Source: Marthasterias glacialis (taxonomy: Eukaryota > Echinodermata > Asteroidea > Forcipulatida > Asteriidae). From it: DNA of 64,000 bases. The position numbers were made by a program, and so were the translations under genes. Below, one piece after another: positions 36,401 through 50,700 of the stretch. The notes beneath the pieces are model-generated. The model was not told where the DNA came from and ran no database searches. It saw only the letters and a list, made by a program, of their open reading frames with translations. The stretch covers positions 13,114,049 to 13,178,048 of the forward strand of contig OU452238.1 in the NCBI GenBank assembly GCA_911728455.2. The letters run 5' to 3'. The number at the start of each line of letters is the position of its first letter. The stretch's first letter is position 1.

Positions 36401-39400
36401 GGTTAACAGTTTATTGTTTTTCTGCCATTCATAAGTAATTGTAGGAAAAAAAAAGTAATTCTAGCAACAACAAAAATTATTTGTCCAAAAAAGACCCCCA
36501 AAAACCCAGACACCAAAAAAGGCATCAGACAACTTGTCAAAAGGGCACAAAACAGTGACGTAAACCAAACATTTGATTTGATTTGATTTGATTTGATTTG
36601 ATTTTGTTTTATTATATTTATTTAATTTTTTGGGGCGGGGGCAGGGGGTGGGTGGAAGCATGGGTAAAGACATAATTTAAAGGTGGGGTGAGGCGCCTTT
36701 TTAACCCTTACAGACTAGGTAGTTTGGTTCGCATGTGGCCCAATTCCTTCAATATCCTCTTCTACTATATGTTACACCACATCAGGTTGTTTGGACTTAC
36801 ACATTCTTGGAATGCCTGATCCTCTGATAAGCACTGGTTGTTTGGGCCTGAGGGCCCAATTCCTTGGAATTCCTTCATTTTGGCAATACGATTTAGAAGG
36901 ATTTTGGAGTCTGTAGTTAGTTTCATATTTTCTCTTACTTAGTTTTAGATGGAGTTCTAGGACTCTTTATTTCTCTATTTAAGTACAAAATGTGGCAGCA
37001 TAGCAAACCCAAAGAGGACAATATAAAAAAACAAAAACATCTCCTCTATGTTGGGAATATTTACAAGCACACATAAAAAGCACACATGAGTTTTAATTAA
37101 CATCAAAAAGGTTTTAAACAAATAAATGCAATTAAATAAATACAGCAAATGGATTAACTCCTAGCAAAATTTAAAGAAAGAAATAATCAATTAATCAATT
37201 AAGACAAGCAAATAATTTAAGATCAAAATAAGACAAATTAAAGGTAACAACTCTCAGAGAAAAGAAACAAAATGATTCCACTCAAACCATTTTGCCATGA
37301 ATGGACCAAATAAATCGTTGCAGTTTTGCTATTAATTCAAAATGGTGAATTTATTTCAGTCGGTACTAAAGATCCAGTTGACATCGAGTACAAATGCCTA
37401 TGACATTTTCAAAAGATTTTCTACAAAAACCCAAATACTGAGATGCATGTGAAAGTAAATGGACATTTGAAATGTTCTCTTCTTCACTATCTCTTACATC
37501 ATGTTCATGAAGTGGGCATTATTTAGTCATCTTGAGTCATTCCTATTTTAAGAAATTTGTCCTTGGTAGGAATAATCTCATGCAGAAGTTGAAAATCCCT
37601 ACCCTTATTGTGTTTGTGCCTTTTGTGTTTCCAGATTTTTTACCCACTCAAAATCCCAGTTGAGGTTTAAAAGAAAAAGCCTTTTATTTTAGCTGTTGGT
37701 ATAATAATGGTCCATATAAGAAATAAATTTGTACTGGGATTTACTGCTTTCATCTATCAAAGGAATACACTTTTCCTGTTGGTAGAAGTTTTTGATTTTA
37801 AATTTATGTTATGTTGGCGCGTTTATTTTTTACACTGATCATTAAACTTGTAGAAATTTTCTTGATGTCACATTTCAAGTATTTTTTTCTTTATTTAAGT
37901 AACCAAGAGCTATGAACTCGACTGTATTTTTTGAAAGTGAAAGTTTTTGTTTAACTTGAATTTGGAAGGCTTGTAAATGATTGAGAATTTCGCCTTTTTA
38001 CTTCACTATCTCTCAGTAGTCCTATTATCACAACTGCTTTCATCTTCTATTGAAAGGAAGGTTGTATACACAAGTGATTATTTTTTTTTGCTGCTTTCAC
38101 GGTTGGTTTGGTAGTTATTTCCTGGCAGAGATTTGTTCCAGTTCGCCAAGTGACAAATCAAGACCACAATGTACATTGGAGGTTGACAGTCCAACCTACA
38201 GTGTATGGTCCAGCCGAAGTGGATTCATTTTATTAGGTGTGTTGGCTACAGACAAACAAGCAGTCATAGAAACAATCAATTCAAAAGCAGAAATATTTAA
38301 ATTTACTATACGCTTTAAAACAGAAAAGAAAATTGAACGTTGGTCATATATGTAAGGGTACGGTTATTCAATTTCGTAATGAGTACTTACAAATGTGTTT
38401 ATTTTAAACAACTTAAGCTTGAAAAAAGGTCGTACATGATGTATATTTGATGTTGAAATTCAGAAAGTATATATAAACTGCTTCTTGGAGGCAGGCATTT
38501 TTTCTTAAGATAAGGAATCTTCTTTAAATTCATCAGAATGTAACGTTTTTAGTGGAGTTATTGCCAAAACCTGGCACACTTAGGTGAAGACACCTGGCCT
38601 CCAAAGACGATCAATATTAAGTGACTTTGCCCTTAGACTTTGATGGATTAACTGTAGATAGGAACAAGATTAACAGAGATACAAAACAAACAATATTTAC
38701 TGTCATGTGCCCGTTGTCCCTCCAAAAAGGGAGTAAAGATAAAGTCACGTAATTTACAATTTTGAAGACCCACCTCAGGATTGGACTTCAACAAATCAAT
38801 GATATATTTTCCTTCAAAGGAGTGACAGAAATCAGTAGATGAAACTCCCAAATCACCCCCAGTGTGCTGACCAACTGGACTGGTGGCTTGGCTGTGATAC
38901 TGCCCGAGGTGTATGTACAGTAGGAGCAATCAGTTCTGATCTCTGGGGTGTATTGGACATTACATTCCATCTTTTAACCAAACATTTTGATGATGACACC
39001 TCCGTGCTGTCACCTGTCATGTTAGTTCCGTTCTTACATGAAAGTGGCAGTGGTCCATTCATGCCAAGTTTTTTAACAGTTCTTTATTTCTTGTCATTTC
39101 AGACAACCTTTTGGCACTGCGTCAACACGTCTGCACCAGGTAGGAAAAACAAACATACATTCCTCAACCATTTCCTGGGTACAATACGTGACATTTTGTG
39201 CTTTTCTCCCCCCATCTCAATACCGTTTTAGTCTCTGCTGCTTTCATTGTGTTTCTGATGTGTGTTGTGTCTTGTTTTTCTTCCCGGGTAAAGCTCTGTT
39301 TTGTTGGTGAAGACTAGTATAATTGGTATGTTTGTTATTTCTAGCTTTAAGTGTACTTTTCCCTTTTATGTTCTTGAACTTTGCCCACCTTTCACTGGCT

Positions 39401-42400
39401 TGTCGGTGCAGTGTAAAATCCACAAAGTTTTTCGAAGTGAACACTCGGCTTGGAGATCTTTTCAATTATCTGTTATCTTAAGAATTTTGAAGTGTGTGTC
39501 TGGAGAATTGTTTGATGACAATGAAAAGTCTGCTCAAATATTTGTCGATGTGATTTCTTTGTTTCTTTTGTTGGTGGAAAGACATGTCTGTACACAATGT
39601 GTATTGTGATTTCAAAAGAGCATCTATAGTAATGGCACCCAAGCCCTTGAAATACACTAAGAGCCCTTCTGAACCTCAAGTAGCCCAACAAGTTGTGTAC
39701 AGACTACAAGACCGGATGAAATTATAGATTTGGGCAAATTGAAGAGTTTCTCTTTGTTAAAACTCAAATCTGTAAATCTTAAGATATTGTCATTGTGCTA
39801 AATAGTGTAGTTACAAAACTATTACATTTTTGTTGTCGCGAAAACATTGAAAATGTGAAGAACAAATTCAATTTGCACAATTTGTGACTTTTGACAAAAC
39901 TGTCTTGGTGAAAGTGGTGACGATATATTTATGTACATGGTTTGTTGAAGGTCTTGTATACTATTTAATTATACACATATTCTACTGAAGAGGTGGATAA
40001 TTTGAGGGGATGGGGTAGTGAACAAGAGGAATCCATGAAGAAACCATGAGGCTGTTAGCACAACCCTTGACAAATTCACCCAGACAGAATGATTTCAAGT
40101 GGAAAAGCTTTTTGGACTAGTGACCAGGGCCCATTAAAGGATTCCCAGCAACTACGTTTGACCCGTTTGATGGGATGTACCGACCCCCCTCAGTATTGTC
40201 CACTAATGGGCGGCATTCTGACCTCTAGTTTGTACAATGTGTGTATAATAAGGGAGTCATAACAGACAATTGGTTTCATCCTTTCACAAACTTCTGAAGA
40301 GACAGTTTCTTCCTTTTTCTGAGTGCAATCATGTCAGTGAGCCATCATGAGATACAAACATCATTGTGTATACATGCACCTTACTCCCCCCATGGTGCAC
40401 TGTCGGTCCATTTGATACCCCAATCCTCCAGGAGGGATGCCATTCTCTTTGGTGACGGAAGCACGTGCATCGGTCCTTCCCCGGTGTTTAAGACACACAT
40501 TGTTCTGGGATCTCCCATTGAGATTGCGACAACTGGCTGCTTTCCAGAAAAAAGTGTTTGCCGGATCATGGTCAATTGTGTGTGTTTGTATCTGAAGCCA
40601 AACAGCGTTAAAGGGTGCTATTGTCCCACCCTGACAAAAACCCTCCCCTTAAATCAACTAGAAGACCCCTGCCTTGTTCACCAGTGAAAAGAGGGTAAAG
40701 CGGGGCTTAGGGATTTACTGTCTTCTGGGAGACTTGCTATTGATCTGATTGGTGAATTGATTGGTCGTTCAAGGAGTAATAAGCCCCCCTCAGAAAAAGC
40801 AACAGTGAAGTATTTGATGCTGAGTAGACTACCGTTTTGTACAGTGTTAATGCTGCTATACAAAGATATAGAACTAGTTTTGACTTCATATCACTTCACT
40901 TACCAAATCATCTAGGCCCTCTAAGTATTTTGAATAGTTGATTCTATATCAGACCTCTTGCTGGTTCTTTATCCTGGTTGGCTGAAACATGGTCACGTGG
41001 GGTTCACTAGTGTAGACTGGTGCATGAACTTTGCACAACTGTGAACTAGACACGCGTCAAAACGTTGCGCATATGTACTTTGGGGGATATAATTCCCCGA
41101 ACCAGACAATTCTCAACATTCTTTTACTGTTTACAACACCCTCTCATGGTGCGATCAGTGAACAGCAACTAAGACAAAAAAGCTAGGACAGACACTAAAA
41201 GCATCCTTGTATTGTTGAATTCTTATGAGTTAATTGTTGAGTTAAAACAGTTCAGTTATAAAACCCTGAAAGTTGTCTTCTCTTATTTCGTATTTCGGAC
41301 TGATGTGGTATAATTTGATCACTAGAGTATGTCTAGATTCTAATTCCCAAGGCCTTGGGAAATGGGACCCTCTTCTGGTCACTCACAGTCACTCAAGGTG
41401 CATAGATGTGCACTAGTGACCTCACAGCCAGTCCAGGTGTACAACATGTTTGAAATTGTGCACTTGTTTATAATATTATGCTGTTGATCAGCTCTATTAT
41501 TGATTTCATTTACCTTACTGCCAAAACAGTATAAATTATGATTGGTCTGACAAAAAAAAAAAACTTTATTCAACAAACATAAATTAGACAATCTTTCTAT
41601 ATTATAATTAAGATCAAGACACCCACTACACAAGCCTCATTAAGTCATTTGGATAATGCCATGAAGAGACCAAAAGGAAATCAAAGTCACCTCAGGTATA
41701 ACCACTCAAATGATTTATCAGACTTTTACAAAGCTGTAAGGCACATCATGTGCCTCTCAACACACGCAACCAGTCTTTCAGATTCAAGTGTAAATACCCT
41801 CAACTTTACGATCAACATCTACGACCGTGTAAAAATGAATAATGTTCAAACTGTTTTTATACTTGGGGTGGACTTGCAAGCTGGTTGTCACGTTCAGGTT
41901 TTAACATCAAAACAAGAATCCGGGGCAATGGAATTTGTTTATTTGGTGAAAACTTTAAAAAAAGTTTTGATTGTTTCTTTTGGGTTGAGGTTGTAACAGC
42001 TCTCCATGAGGAAAGCTTGATTGATTGATCCCATCTGTTTGAAAAACTCTATTTCAACAAATAATACTGAAATGGTAGTACTTCATGTCTTGCTTTTATG
42101 GCAGTTAAAATAAACAACATGTTCGTTTAATAATCCAGTCAAGCTGAAGTATTCAATTATGAAATTCTGGCAAATCTAGGCAGATGTTTGAAAGCCGTAC
42201 CCCAAATCTGGTCTCAGTATGCCCTACTTGACCTACAACTTCCAACTGAGTTCCCAGGTTTTTAACATATTGTAAATTGTATAAACTTACGCCATTCAAA
42301 GAAACCCTGATTATTCCTTGAGTTTTACTGAATCCCACAGCAACGTGGTAAATGTAAATCAACAGCAATTTGTTTGGACACTGATGAGGTTAAGTTTGCC

Positions 42401-45400
42401 TCCATGACCATTTTGCTTGGTTGGGCCATGGAGGAAGGATTTGGGCCAAGGTTGTGATGAATGTAGAATTGAGAATGTATTCACGAAACACAGGAAACAG
42501 CAGCAGGAAGGATTTTATGGTACAGCAGTATTTCTTATTCATGTTTAATTTGAGACATCATGAACAAATCATAATCAACCAAAGCTATGCACTAATCCGA
42601 GCAGCACTCGTTTATGGTGTTTTACACCACTGCAGCTATGGCCGCCACACGTGTGTGCGACAATACAATGGCACGTAGCGCACATTGGTACCAATCAACA
42701 TGAAGGATTCATAGTGCATGTGCATCGACATGCGCTTGCGGCGGCCATAGCTGCGGTGGTGTAAACGCCCATGAACGAGCTGCTCGGATTAGTCTATACC
42801 TTCTGTTCCCAGCTGTATTTACAAATATTCTTGTTACATTGAAATCTGCGTGGGGTAAGGGATGAAATGGAAGAGTTGTGGGATGCTGGATTTGTCCTGA
42901 TGCCAGATCAGCTTGACTAGAGGCAGAACATATGAGACTTCTACATGTACATACCAGTCAGTGAAGAGTTAAATATTGCTATTTTGAAGTAATGGGGTTC
43001 TTTTGTTTTGAAGATGTGATATACTATCTAGAAAAAGCATTTGTACCCCCCTCCCCCACCCACTTGACCATCCAAAGTTCTCAACATAGACAACGACCTT
43101 CCTTTGTGGACCTCTCCTTTTCAGGGATCTTCTAATTTTGGGGGACCCATCTATGTGTGTATCCATATGAAATGTGCATGTTTCGTCATTTTTCATCCCC
43201 TTCTCCTTGAACTCCTGCGGCACTCTTGTTGTACTGTGGAAATGTCAACAAAATAAAAAATGCAGGAAAGTTCAGTTGTGCTTAAGAATTCAGCTTTTCC
43301 TGTCAATTGGGCTAAACCTAAACACTTCACTGTCAATCCTTAAAAGTATATTTTCTTCATTGATTGTTTAGCGCATTGTACAAATTGGGTTAAACCTCCC
43401 AGAAATGTTGCTAACATCCAGTGAAATTGTAAATATGTCCTTGCCATAAGCAACTTGTGTTTCCTTATGAAATTTTAAATACCTCTCACCGCATTACTTC
43501 TTGCTCTGAGACCAATACTTTCATTTCCTACAATTCCAATAAAAAAACCAAAGCTAGTAGGATTGGTTTGTGTCCCTCGGGGCATCCAAAGAAGGGGTGG
43601 GTCTAATGCTTTTAGAGGTACCGCTAATTGCCCAAACCAACCCACCCTCCTGCCTAGCCCAAGGGCTTGACAATTCAGTGGGGCGGAAGTAACAAAACTG
43701 ATACCAAACCCCCTCTCTGTCTTTCCTCAGTGGCCGAAGAAAGTGAAGTCCAATTATTCCACTGGAAATGATTTCCAGTTTTGAGGAGAAAACCTGGTGA
43801 ATGGAGATTCTGATAAATTGGAATTTACCCATGCATGGACTACTCGGCTTAGTGCTTATGCACATTTTGTTGTCCCCCACATAGACGAGACAGAGGTGTT
43901 TTATGTGTGTATTCGAGTTCATGCATTTGAAGTAAGCAGTTTTATAAGCTACATTCTACATGTAGTCTTACTGCAGGCAAAGGAAAAAATGGATTATTAG
44001 ATATTACCATATTACATATTAGAAATGACCCAGCTTGTAAGATTACTAAAAGAATAATTCAAATACCAGTCCAAAGATTAGGAGTGACAGAACCGTTTTG
44101 CTAGTGCATTCTTGTGGATAAATTGAGATAGTTATCAGTGAAGTAGTGCCTAATGCAGAAAGCAGGCTGTTTACTGGTTGTTGCATTCAGACTTCTTCTG
44201 TGGAGGCAGCAGTTTTTTTCTAGCGGCGTGTTTGATGCTTGAACTGATTTTTATCAGAGTTTTGTTGCTGTGTGATTTTCACCTTCGATGAATGTCCCTT
44301 TGGAAATCTGCTTCTTGCTTTTTGTGGGTTTTATGGGTATAGTACAGAGACATGTACCAAGGGCAGGAATTCTGCAACTGTGTCCAAATTTGAGCATTCA
44401 TCCATTGGTCGAGGAAAAAATGGCATTGACATTTGCAGAAGGCATCAAGCATTTTGTTGTATTCATGAAGTACATGACCTACTTCAGACTAACATCAGGT
44501 TGAAGTTGCTGTGGTACACCCTGTGTTTCCTCTTTTAAGAGGCCTTCAATTCTTCACTGGTACTTCAAGCCACTGGATATTAAAGGTGTCAGTTTAATTG
44601 CAACACTTTAAAGATCAAATAGTAGTTCAGAGGAGCATTAATGGGTAGGAACAAACTACCTCCATGGAACAACCTACAGAATGGAACAGATTTCATAGTA
44701 ACAGACATAATTTTGATTTGTGTATCAATAGCATTTGGAATGGGTCTTACATCTAGTTATTCTTCTTTGTGAAAAGACCCTGAGGCCTTTAGAGTCTTTC
44801 TCTGTGCATGAGTAGCATACTGCTTTTGTTCTATTTGTTGCAATGTTTTGTTTTGTTGTTCAGTTCTGGATTTAACATTGATTGCTATTGTTACATTTGT
44901 AGGATTGTGATGTTTGCCTTGGAAATGTTTTTGGCTCATCTGACTTCAAATCAGAATTCAAGAGAGAGAAATATATGTATTTTTGTCTACAATATTTGTC
45001 TACAATATACCAACATAATTAACATTGTACATCAGAATCTTTAAATAAAAAAATAGGTTCAAGTCTGATTTGCAAACTGCACTCTGTTTTTCAAGCAACC
45101 GCAAGTGTCACATCAAGAAGTCCCAAGTGACCCATTTTTCATCACAGGCATTGTCACTATAAAACAGCTGTGCAGTCCCAAAAATTATGATCGAATCGGT
45201 TTGGTATTGGCTCTTTGTCAATGGATTGACCTTCCCAAGGTTAAAGGTCAGAGGGCAACTGTTCCCATGTTCTTGGCAAAGAACCCCCCTTGATGTTTGA
45301 ATGATCTTGGGACCCAATTAAGAATGACTGTGAGCGGGTAGTTAAGTTAGTTTAGCTGGTTTTTCTGTTTTTAAAGCCAATGTCCATCGGTTTAATTTAT

Positions 45401-47702
45401 ACAGCTGGTTTTTCGTCCAGAAAATACCATTTGAGTTTCTGACGGCGCATGTACTGTTATTTTGGGGCTCTTGTTTTTAATGTTTGCCTACTGTTGATTC
45501 TGGGGGCACATGACAGTAAAAGACAATTCATATTACAGTTGACGTTTGTGTGAACATGTACTGTACTAGATGCAATCCCAGTGAAACAGCACAATGTGAA
45601 TTTAACCCCAAAATTCTCTGTTTGGTTTTGTCAATGTAAGTTACAATAATTCCAAACATAAGAAAATGATGTACTGAAAACAACTGTACATAATACAGTT
45701 CGTGAGATGTAAAATAGCTTTGAAAATATTGCAGGGAAAAAATACTGCATACTAAAATCATGCATTTCAAAACTGCTATGTCACAAACAAAGTGAAACAA
45801 ACCAAGTCCACTAGTTCTCTGGAGAAGCTGCAAGCCTCTCTAAAACAACATCAAAAAGCCAGACTGTTTGTCGTGTGGATATATAATGACAAGATAACTT
45901 GATTTTGTGATCCCTGCCCTGTTTTCCCTTTGTCAAATCAAGTGGATTAAGAGTTTGAACTAGGTCCCTCTGCTCTTGCCATGGTTGGTTAATATTTTGT
46001 GCTTCTTGTAAGTTACAAATCTTGGAAATTGCAAGGCCAATGTAAAGTGTGTTTGGCTTAATAGAATAATAGTATTGTTACTTAGTGCTGAAAAAAGTCA
46101 TAGCGTTACTCAGTTGCTGGACCTCTTCACCCTCCCCCAGTCAAAAGAGATAAATGAACTTCATTTCACCCCGAAATTAATTATTTAAATATGGCACATG
46201 TGTATTTTTTCATTTCTTTTGTTGTTTTTGTTCTCTGTGGGAATACTGTTGACATGGCAACTATAGTTAAATTCAAGGGAAAACAATTATTAAACATCTT
46301 ATGAATAATAACTCAAACATTACTTGCATTGTAAAATGCATGTTATTTCTCTGATTATGTTTGCACTTATTTGACGAAGCAGACAAATATTTGCTCATGA
46401 TTTGTTTGAAAGTTATTCTGTGTTGCACTGTTGCGCATGTGAACAGTCCATAACGGCAAGATGTTCTCTTAAACAGTGTGTTTAACCCTATGTGATACCC
46501 AAAATCCAGGAAAGGGCAGATTGAACCATCTAAAATATTTGCTTTTTCACCTAAAACCAAAGATGAATCTTTAAAATTGTTGGTCCTACAATCCAGGAGA
46601 CAAAATGTTTTCCCACTCAAGTTTGCTTAGTTTGCGTGACTTAACTGCAGATGTCTAAACAATTTTGTGTAGGATCAATGTTTAAATCAGTCACAGTCAC
46701 AGTTGCACCCTTTCGACAATGACTTGTGATAACCTGGAAGACCTACCCAAATTCTCCCACTCCTTTCAGTCTCATCTGAGACCCACCTGCACCTCCACTC
46801 TGTCAAAATCCTAAATCCCTTAAGCGATAAGAAGATGGGGTTCCAAGCCCTACGGTAGGCCATTATCACTAATCATTCTGGAGCAGATAGGGCAACTTCC
46901 TCAGACTATGTGCCCATCGATCAAAGCCTTCAAAATGGTGAAATGCTCTCAATAGTCTAGCAGCTGTCGCCAACATTAGGCGTGTTTTCCCCAAAAAGTG
47001 GTTTACCATTTTATTGTACTGGGAAAACATTTCGTTTGAGCTTTACTTTGAGATGCAGAAAATCCAGTTTTCAGTTGAAAACTGCTGCCTGCTTCAGTAT
47101 ATAAAATCACGGCTATTATCATTGAATATAAAGTACCTTTCTGTTTTGATTCAGTGTTTTTCTCAGAAGAAATTTTAGTATTTTCTTATTTCTAGATTAA
47201 CTAGTATCTGTTTTGAAACCATGAATGAATTAGAACACACATACTGTAAACCTAAGTGTGTGGTCAACACTCTGTTATCCACAGTCTGAGTCTTCTATTA
47301 CATCCCGAACCCTTCAGAGCTGAATTCACACAATACTTCCCACAAACCCCACAGATCAAGTCTCATTATTGTCCAGTTGGTGTATTCCCCTATCTCACAG
47401 CATATTACAATCTCAGCATTTTGTTTTTTCTGGTGGTGAAAAATTGCCAGGAGCAACGTCAGCCACAGACATATCATATCCAGCTCCAGATTGCTGTTTA
47501 TCCGGGAGGACCTATCGGCGCGGCTCGCACCCGCAAATACCCCCAGAAGCCCCCGCCGTGTGATTCATAGCAAACACGGAATGATCAGCAAACATTTGAT
47601 CATCAATCTCTCGCTTGCTCGCTGTACCGCTCCCCTCTTCCCTCCCGTCTGTCCCGTCAAATGTAGGAACCTCCAGCCTAGAGTAACAGGGTCTCATCAG
47701 CA

Positions 47703-47735
<33 letters not shown>

Positions 47736-50700
47736 AATTCTAAATTAAAATGCATCGATTTATGAGTACAGATGCATCTGTCCCGTGAAACTACAGCTGT
47801 ATATTGCGTACTCATGTACTGCCCAGGGGTTGGAGACTTGTAGTTGTGCACTGGTAATAAGTTAATTTCACCATTGAAGACCACAATCTTCCTTGCTCAT
47901 ATGCCACAGACAATTTCTTTTTCCTTTTGTTTAATACTTAAATGAACGTAATGATAATTGGAGAAAATCTTTGTAAAATGGGCCTATTCACCTTTACATA
48001 TTTATGTGTCGGTTTCTTTCTTAATATTAGAAAAAAAGCAGACTCAGACTGTAAATTGTACTTCCGATTAATTAATTAACTGGAAATGTTATATTCTTCG
48101 ACATTTTCAAATTAGCTTGTCCCAGAAACGAAATTGTACAGAAACAAGCCAAAGGAATGTCTACTTACAAATGTTTCATTTTACAGTTTTTAAGATTGTT
48201 CGTATGTTCACAGTAAAGCTTTCTTAAGCATCCATCACTGTGAACTTTAAAGGAGTTCATTTCCCATGAGATGCTGATCGGGGTTCACAGTTTCTATTTT
48301 CTCAGCGTCATTTCCCTTCGCATACTCATCTTCCCAGCTTCATAGAATACCAACATGTCACTACCACCCTGCAAATGGTGCCTCAGATTGTCAAGCCAGT
48401 GCATGACACCCATAATGGCTTTTTTATGAGTGATATGAAATGCATCTGATGACAACTTGTGATAAAGCATTTATGATACTTGTACATGATGTGTCAGGAA
48501 TTTTTGGGTTGTGCTGTAAAATAGATTTAATAGAAATCTTAAATGCCTTCCAACACATGATTTGAATACCAGTAAAGACTAACTTGTTATCGGAAAGCCA
48601 ATGTGATGGAAAGCTTACATTGACTTGCGTACAACGTCAAATACATGTCAGTATTAAAAAACTCATACATGTGTAAGTAAATTAATCCACTGCATGCGGG
48701 AGCTGCTTGCAAAGCGCGATTAGTTCCCTTTTATAAATAATTCTATTTTGATTTAGAAAATAATTAATAACATAGATTGCAATAAAGTAAATAAATGTAA
48801 CAAATAAGAAGGGAGTTGGAGAGAGATCGTTGAAAGAAGCGGAGCTCTGAATAAACTTTGTCATCAGATTATCATTATACCAACCAATGTATTATTGTAT
48901 TTTTGCCTTGAAAGACAACTTTTTTAAGTTGGTCTGCAGTTACTGATACTATTATCTCCCGAACTAGAGTATTGGAAGCAGAATACTCCCAGTTTGCCTG
49001 GTAAACTGTCCATGTTTGTACTAACAATACAAACTTATGAGACACTTACGACATTCCGTTTCCAATGATATGCTATGTATGTACAGCCACTTGAAGGAGT
49101 CTTCCAAAAACGCAAATCCATCAGCGTTGTCAACATCACACCCATCCTAAAATTCAGTCTCATATCAGTACCAGTTTAGTTTCAATTTCTTTGAAAGACA
49201 AATAGCATCATTGTAGCCCCCCCCCCCCCCCACACCACAGGCATACACCCATCTGTCAGGATCGTTCAGAATATATTTATGGATTGGCAGTGGTGTTGAC
49301 AAGGTGATCCATTTTAGAGTAGAGAAGGGGGTGGGGGTGTAGACATACTGACTGCAAGGGGTCAGAGAGTTCTGTCAAAGCTCTCCATATCCGAGAGGTG
49401 ATTCTCCATTTTTGCACACTATTGGTAACATTTGGTTAAATATTGATGGAACCTGTGGGTTTGGAAAAGAATCAATAAAACGTGATTGACGAAATTTACC
49501 TACCTTTAAAATCCAATAGACCACTACACACACAGTTTGCATATTGATCACGGGCCAGTGTTCCAAACATTTGTCTGCACTGGTAGAAAAATGGCGTTGC
49601 AATCTTTTTTTTCAAACTGGTAGAAGCTACCTTGTAGATTTCAAGTTAAGTTTACTGAATTCAACCTGTAAAAACTACATTGTGTGCCAATAATCTGTGT
49701 AGTTACGTCTTCGAGTTTGTTTGATTTTGTTGCCCCAATCTTTGCCCAAATTTGGTAATTACGCGAGCGTGCATTACTTGTCTTAGTGTGCAGTACATTA
49801 ACTTACTTAAACTGTCTATTACTAGTTTTGGTACATGTAGATGTTGGTAGCCAATTGAGTACCAATTGCATTGTCCGCTTGATCCCAGTTGTTGATGTCT
49901 GACCATTTCATGGTCTATAGTGGTAGATTGAAGAAGCATCAATGAACCGACAATGTAAACTTCACATCAAAGAAAAGACAATGTATAAGATCATCTCGTA
50001 TCTAATCTAAATTCATTTACTTGATCAAGAACAATAAGTTGTTATTTGGTTTTTGGATAAAGGGAAAGTGATATCTTGTTATTTCATATACAGTACATGA
50101 GTTCTTAAAACAAAATGGTTCAAACACCCATGAACAAAACCAATGCTCAACTGCTTACATGTAGAACAACAAGTAGCATACTGTCCATCACAGCATTCAC
50201 AATACTGATTAACGATGGTTTAATAAATATGCTTTTCTCACCAATTACTGTTTTTGGTCAGGAGTAATCTATACAGCCATCTTAATTGGATAAGTCTTTC
50301 AACTTTTAACAGTTGTTGAAATGAAACTAGGCAGGCAGATTTTAAATTAAAAAGAAAAGAACGAAACACATTATTTCCAGATTTTCTAGGTTGAATGACC
50401 TCAGTCTCCTCCATTAAAAAGAAAAAACAGCTTCTTTTTTTGTTGGTGCTGAATTCAGAGTTCGCTGTCCTGTATATTTTTTTCTCATTGTCTTGCACCG
50501 TAACAGCATCTGGGACATATATGATGGATGAGGAAGACTTGATGAAATCTTGTTTCCAAACATCTTGCGGGTCCATCCAAGCATGGGAGCCTGGCATGTA
50601 TGAATAAACAGGGTTGAGAATTATTTCCAGATCCCAGGATATAGTGATAGATTGACTCCAGGATTTTAGAAATTTCAGACAAATTACCCTGCGGACAGAG

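Larger units (their letters stand above)
21399..39102 (+). other. RECK intron 3 (17.7 kb)
   Basis: This phase-0 intron has GTAAGT at the donor and a long pyrimidine tract before CAG at the acceptor. It holds a 20-bp tandem duplication (21881-21918), the SINE (23419-23813), a GC-richer block (24490-24780), an AC microsatellite (25129-25146), a nuclear-receptor half-site cluster (26950-26979), a MITE (27845-28022), a G-rich tract (28490-28536), a tandem duplication (29266-29341), T32G13 (30462-30506), a MITE (32047-32161) and an ATTTG repeat (36571-36605). The rest, including 30510-32040, 32170-36560 and 36610-39100, is AT-rich with no recognised gene. Confidence 0.85.

Noticed and set aside
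38839-39231. 130-codon open frame as a single-exon gene
   Set aside because: The RECK match is limited to 39103-39139 between AG and GT borders.
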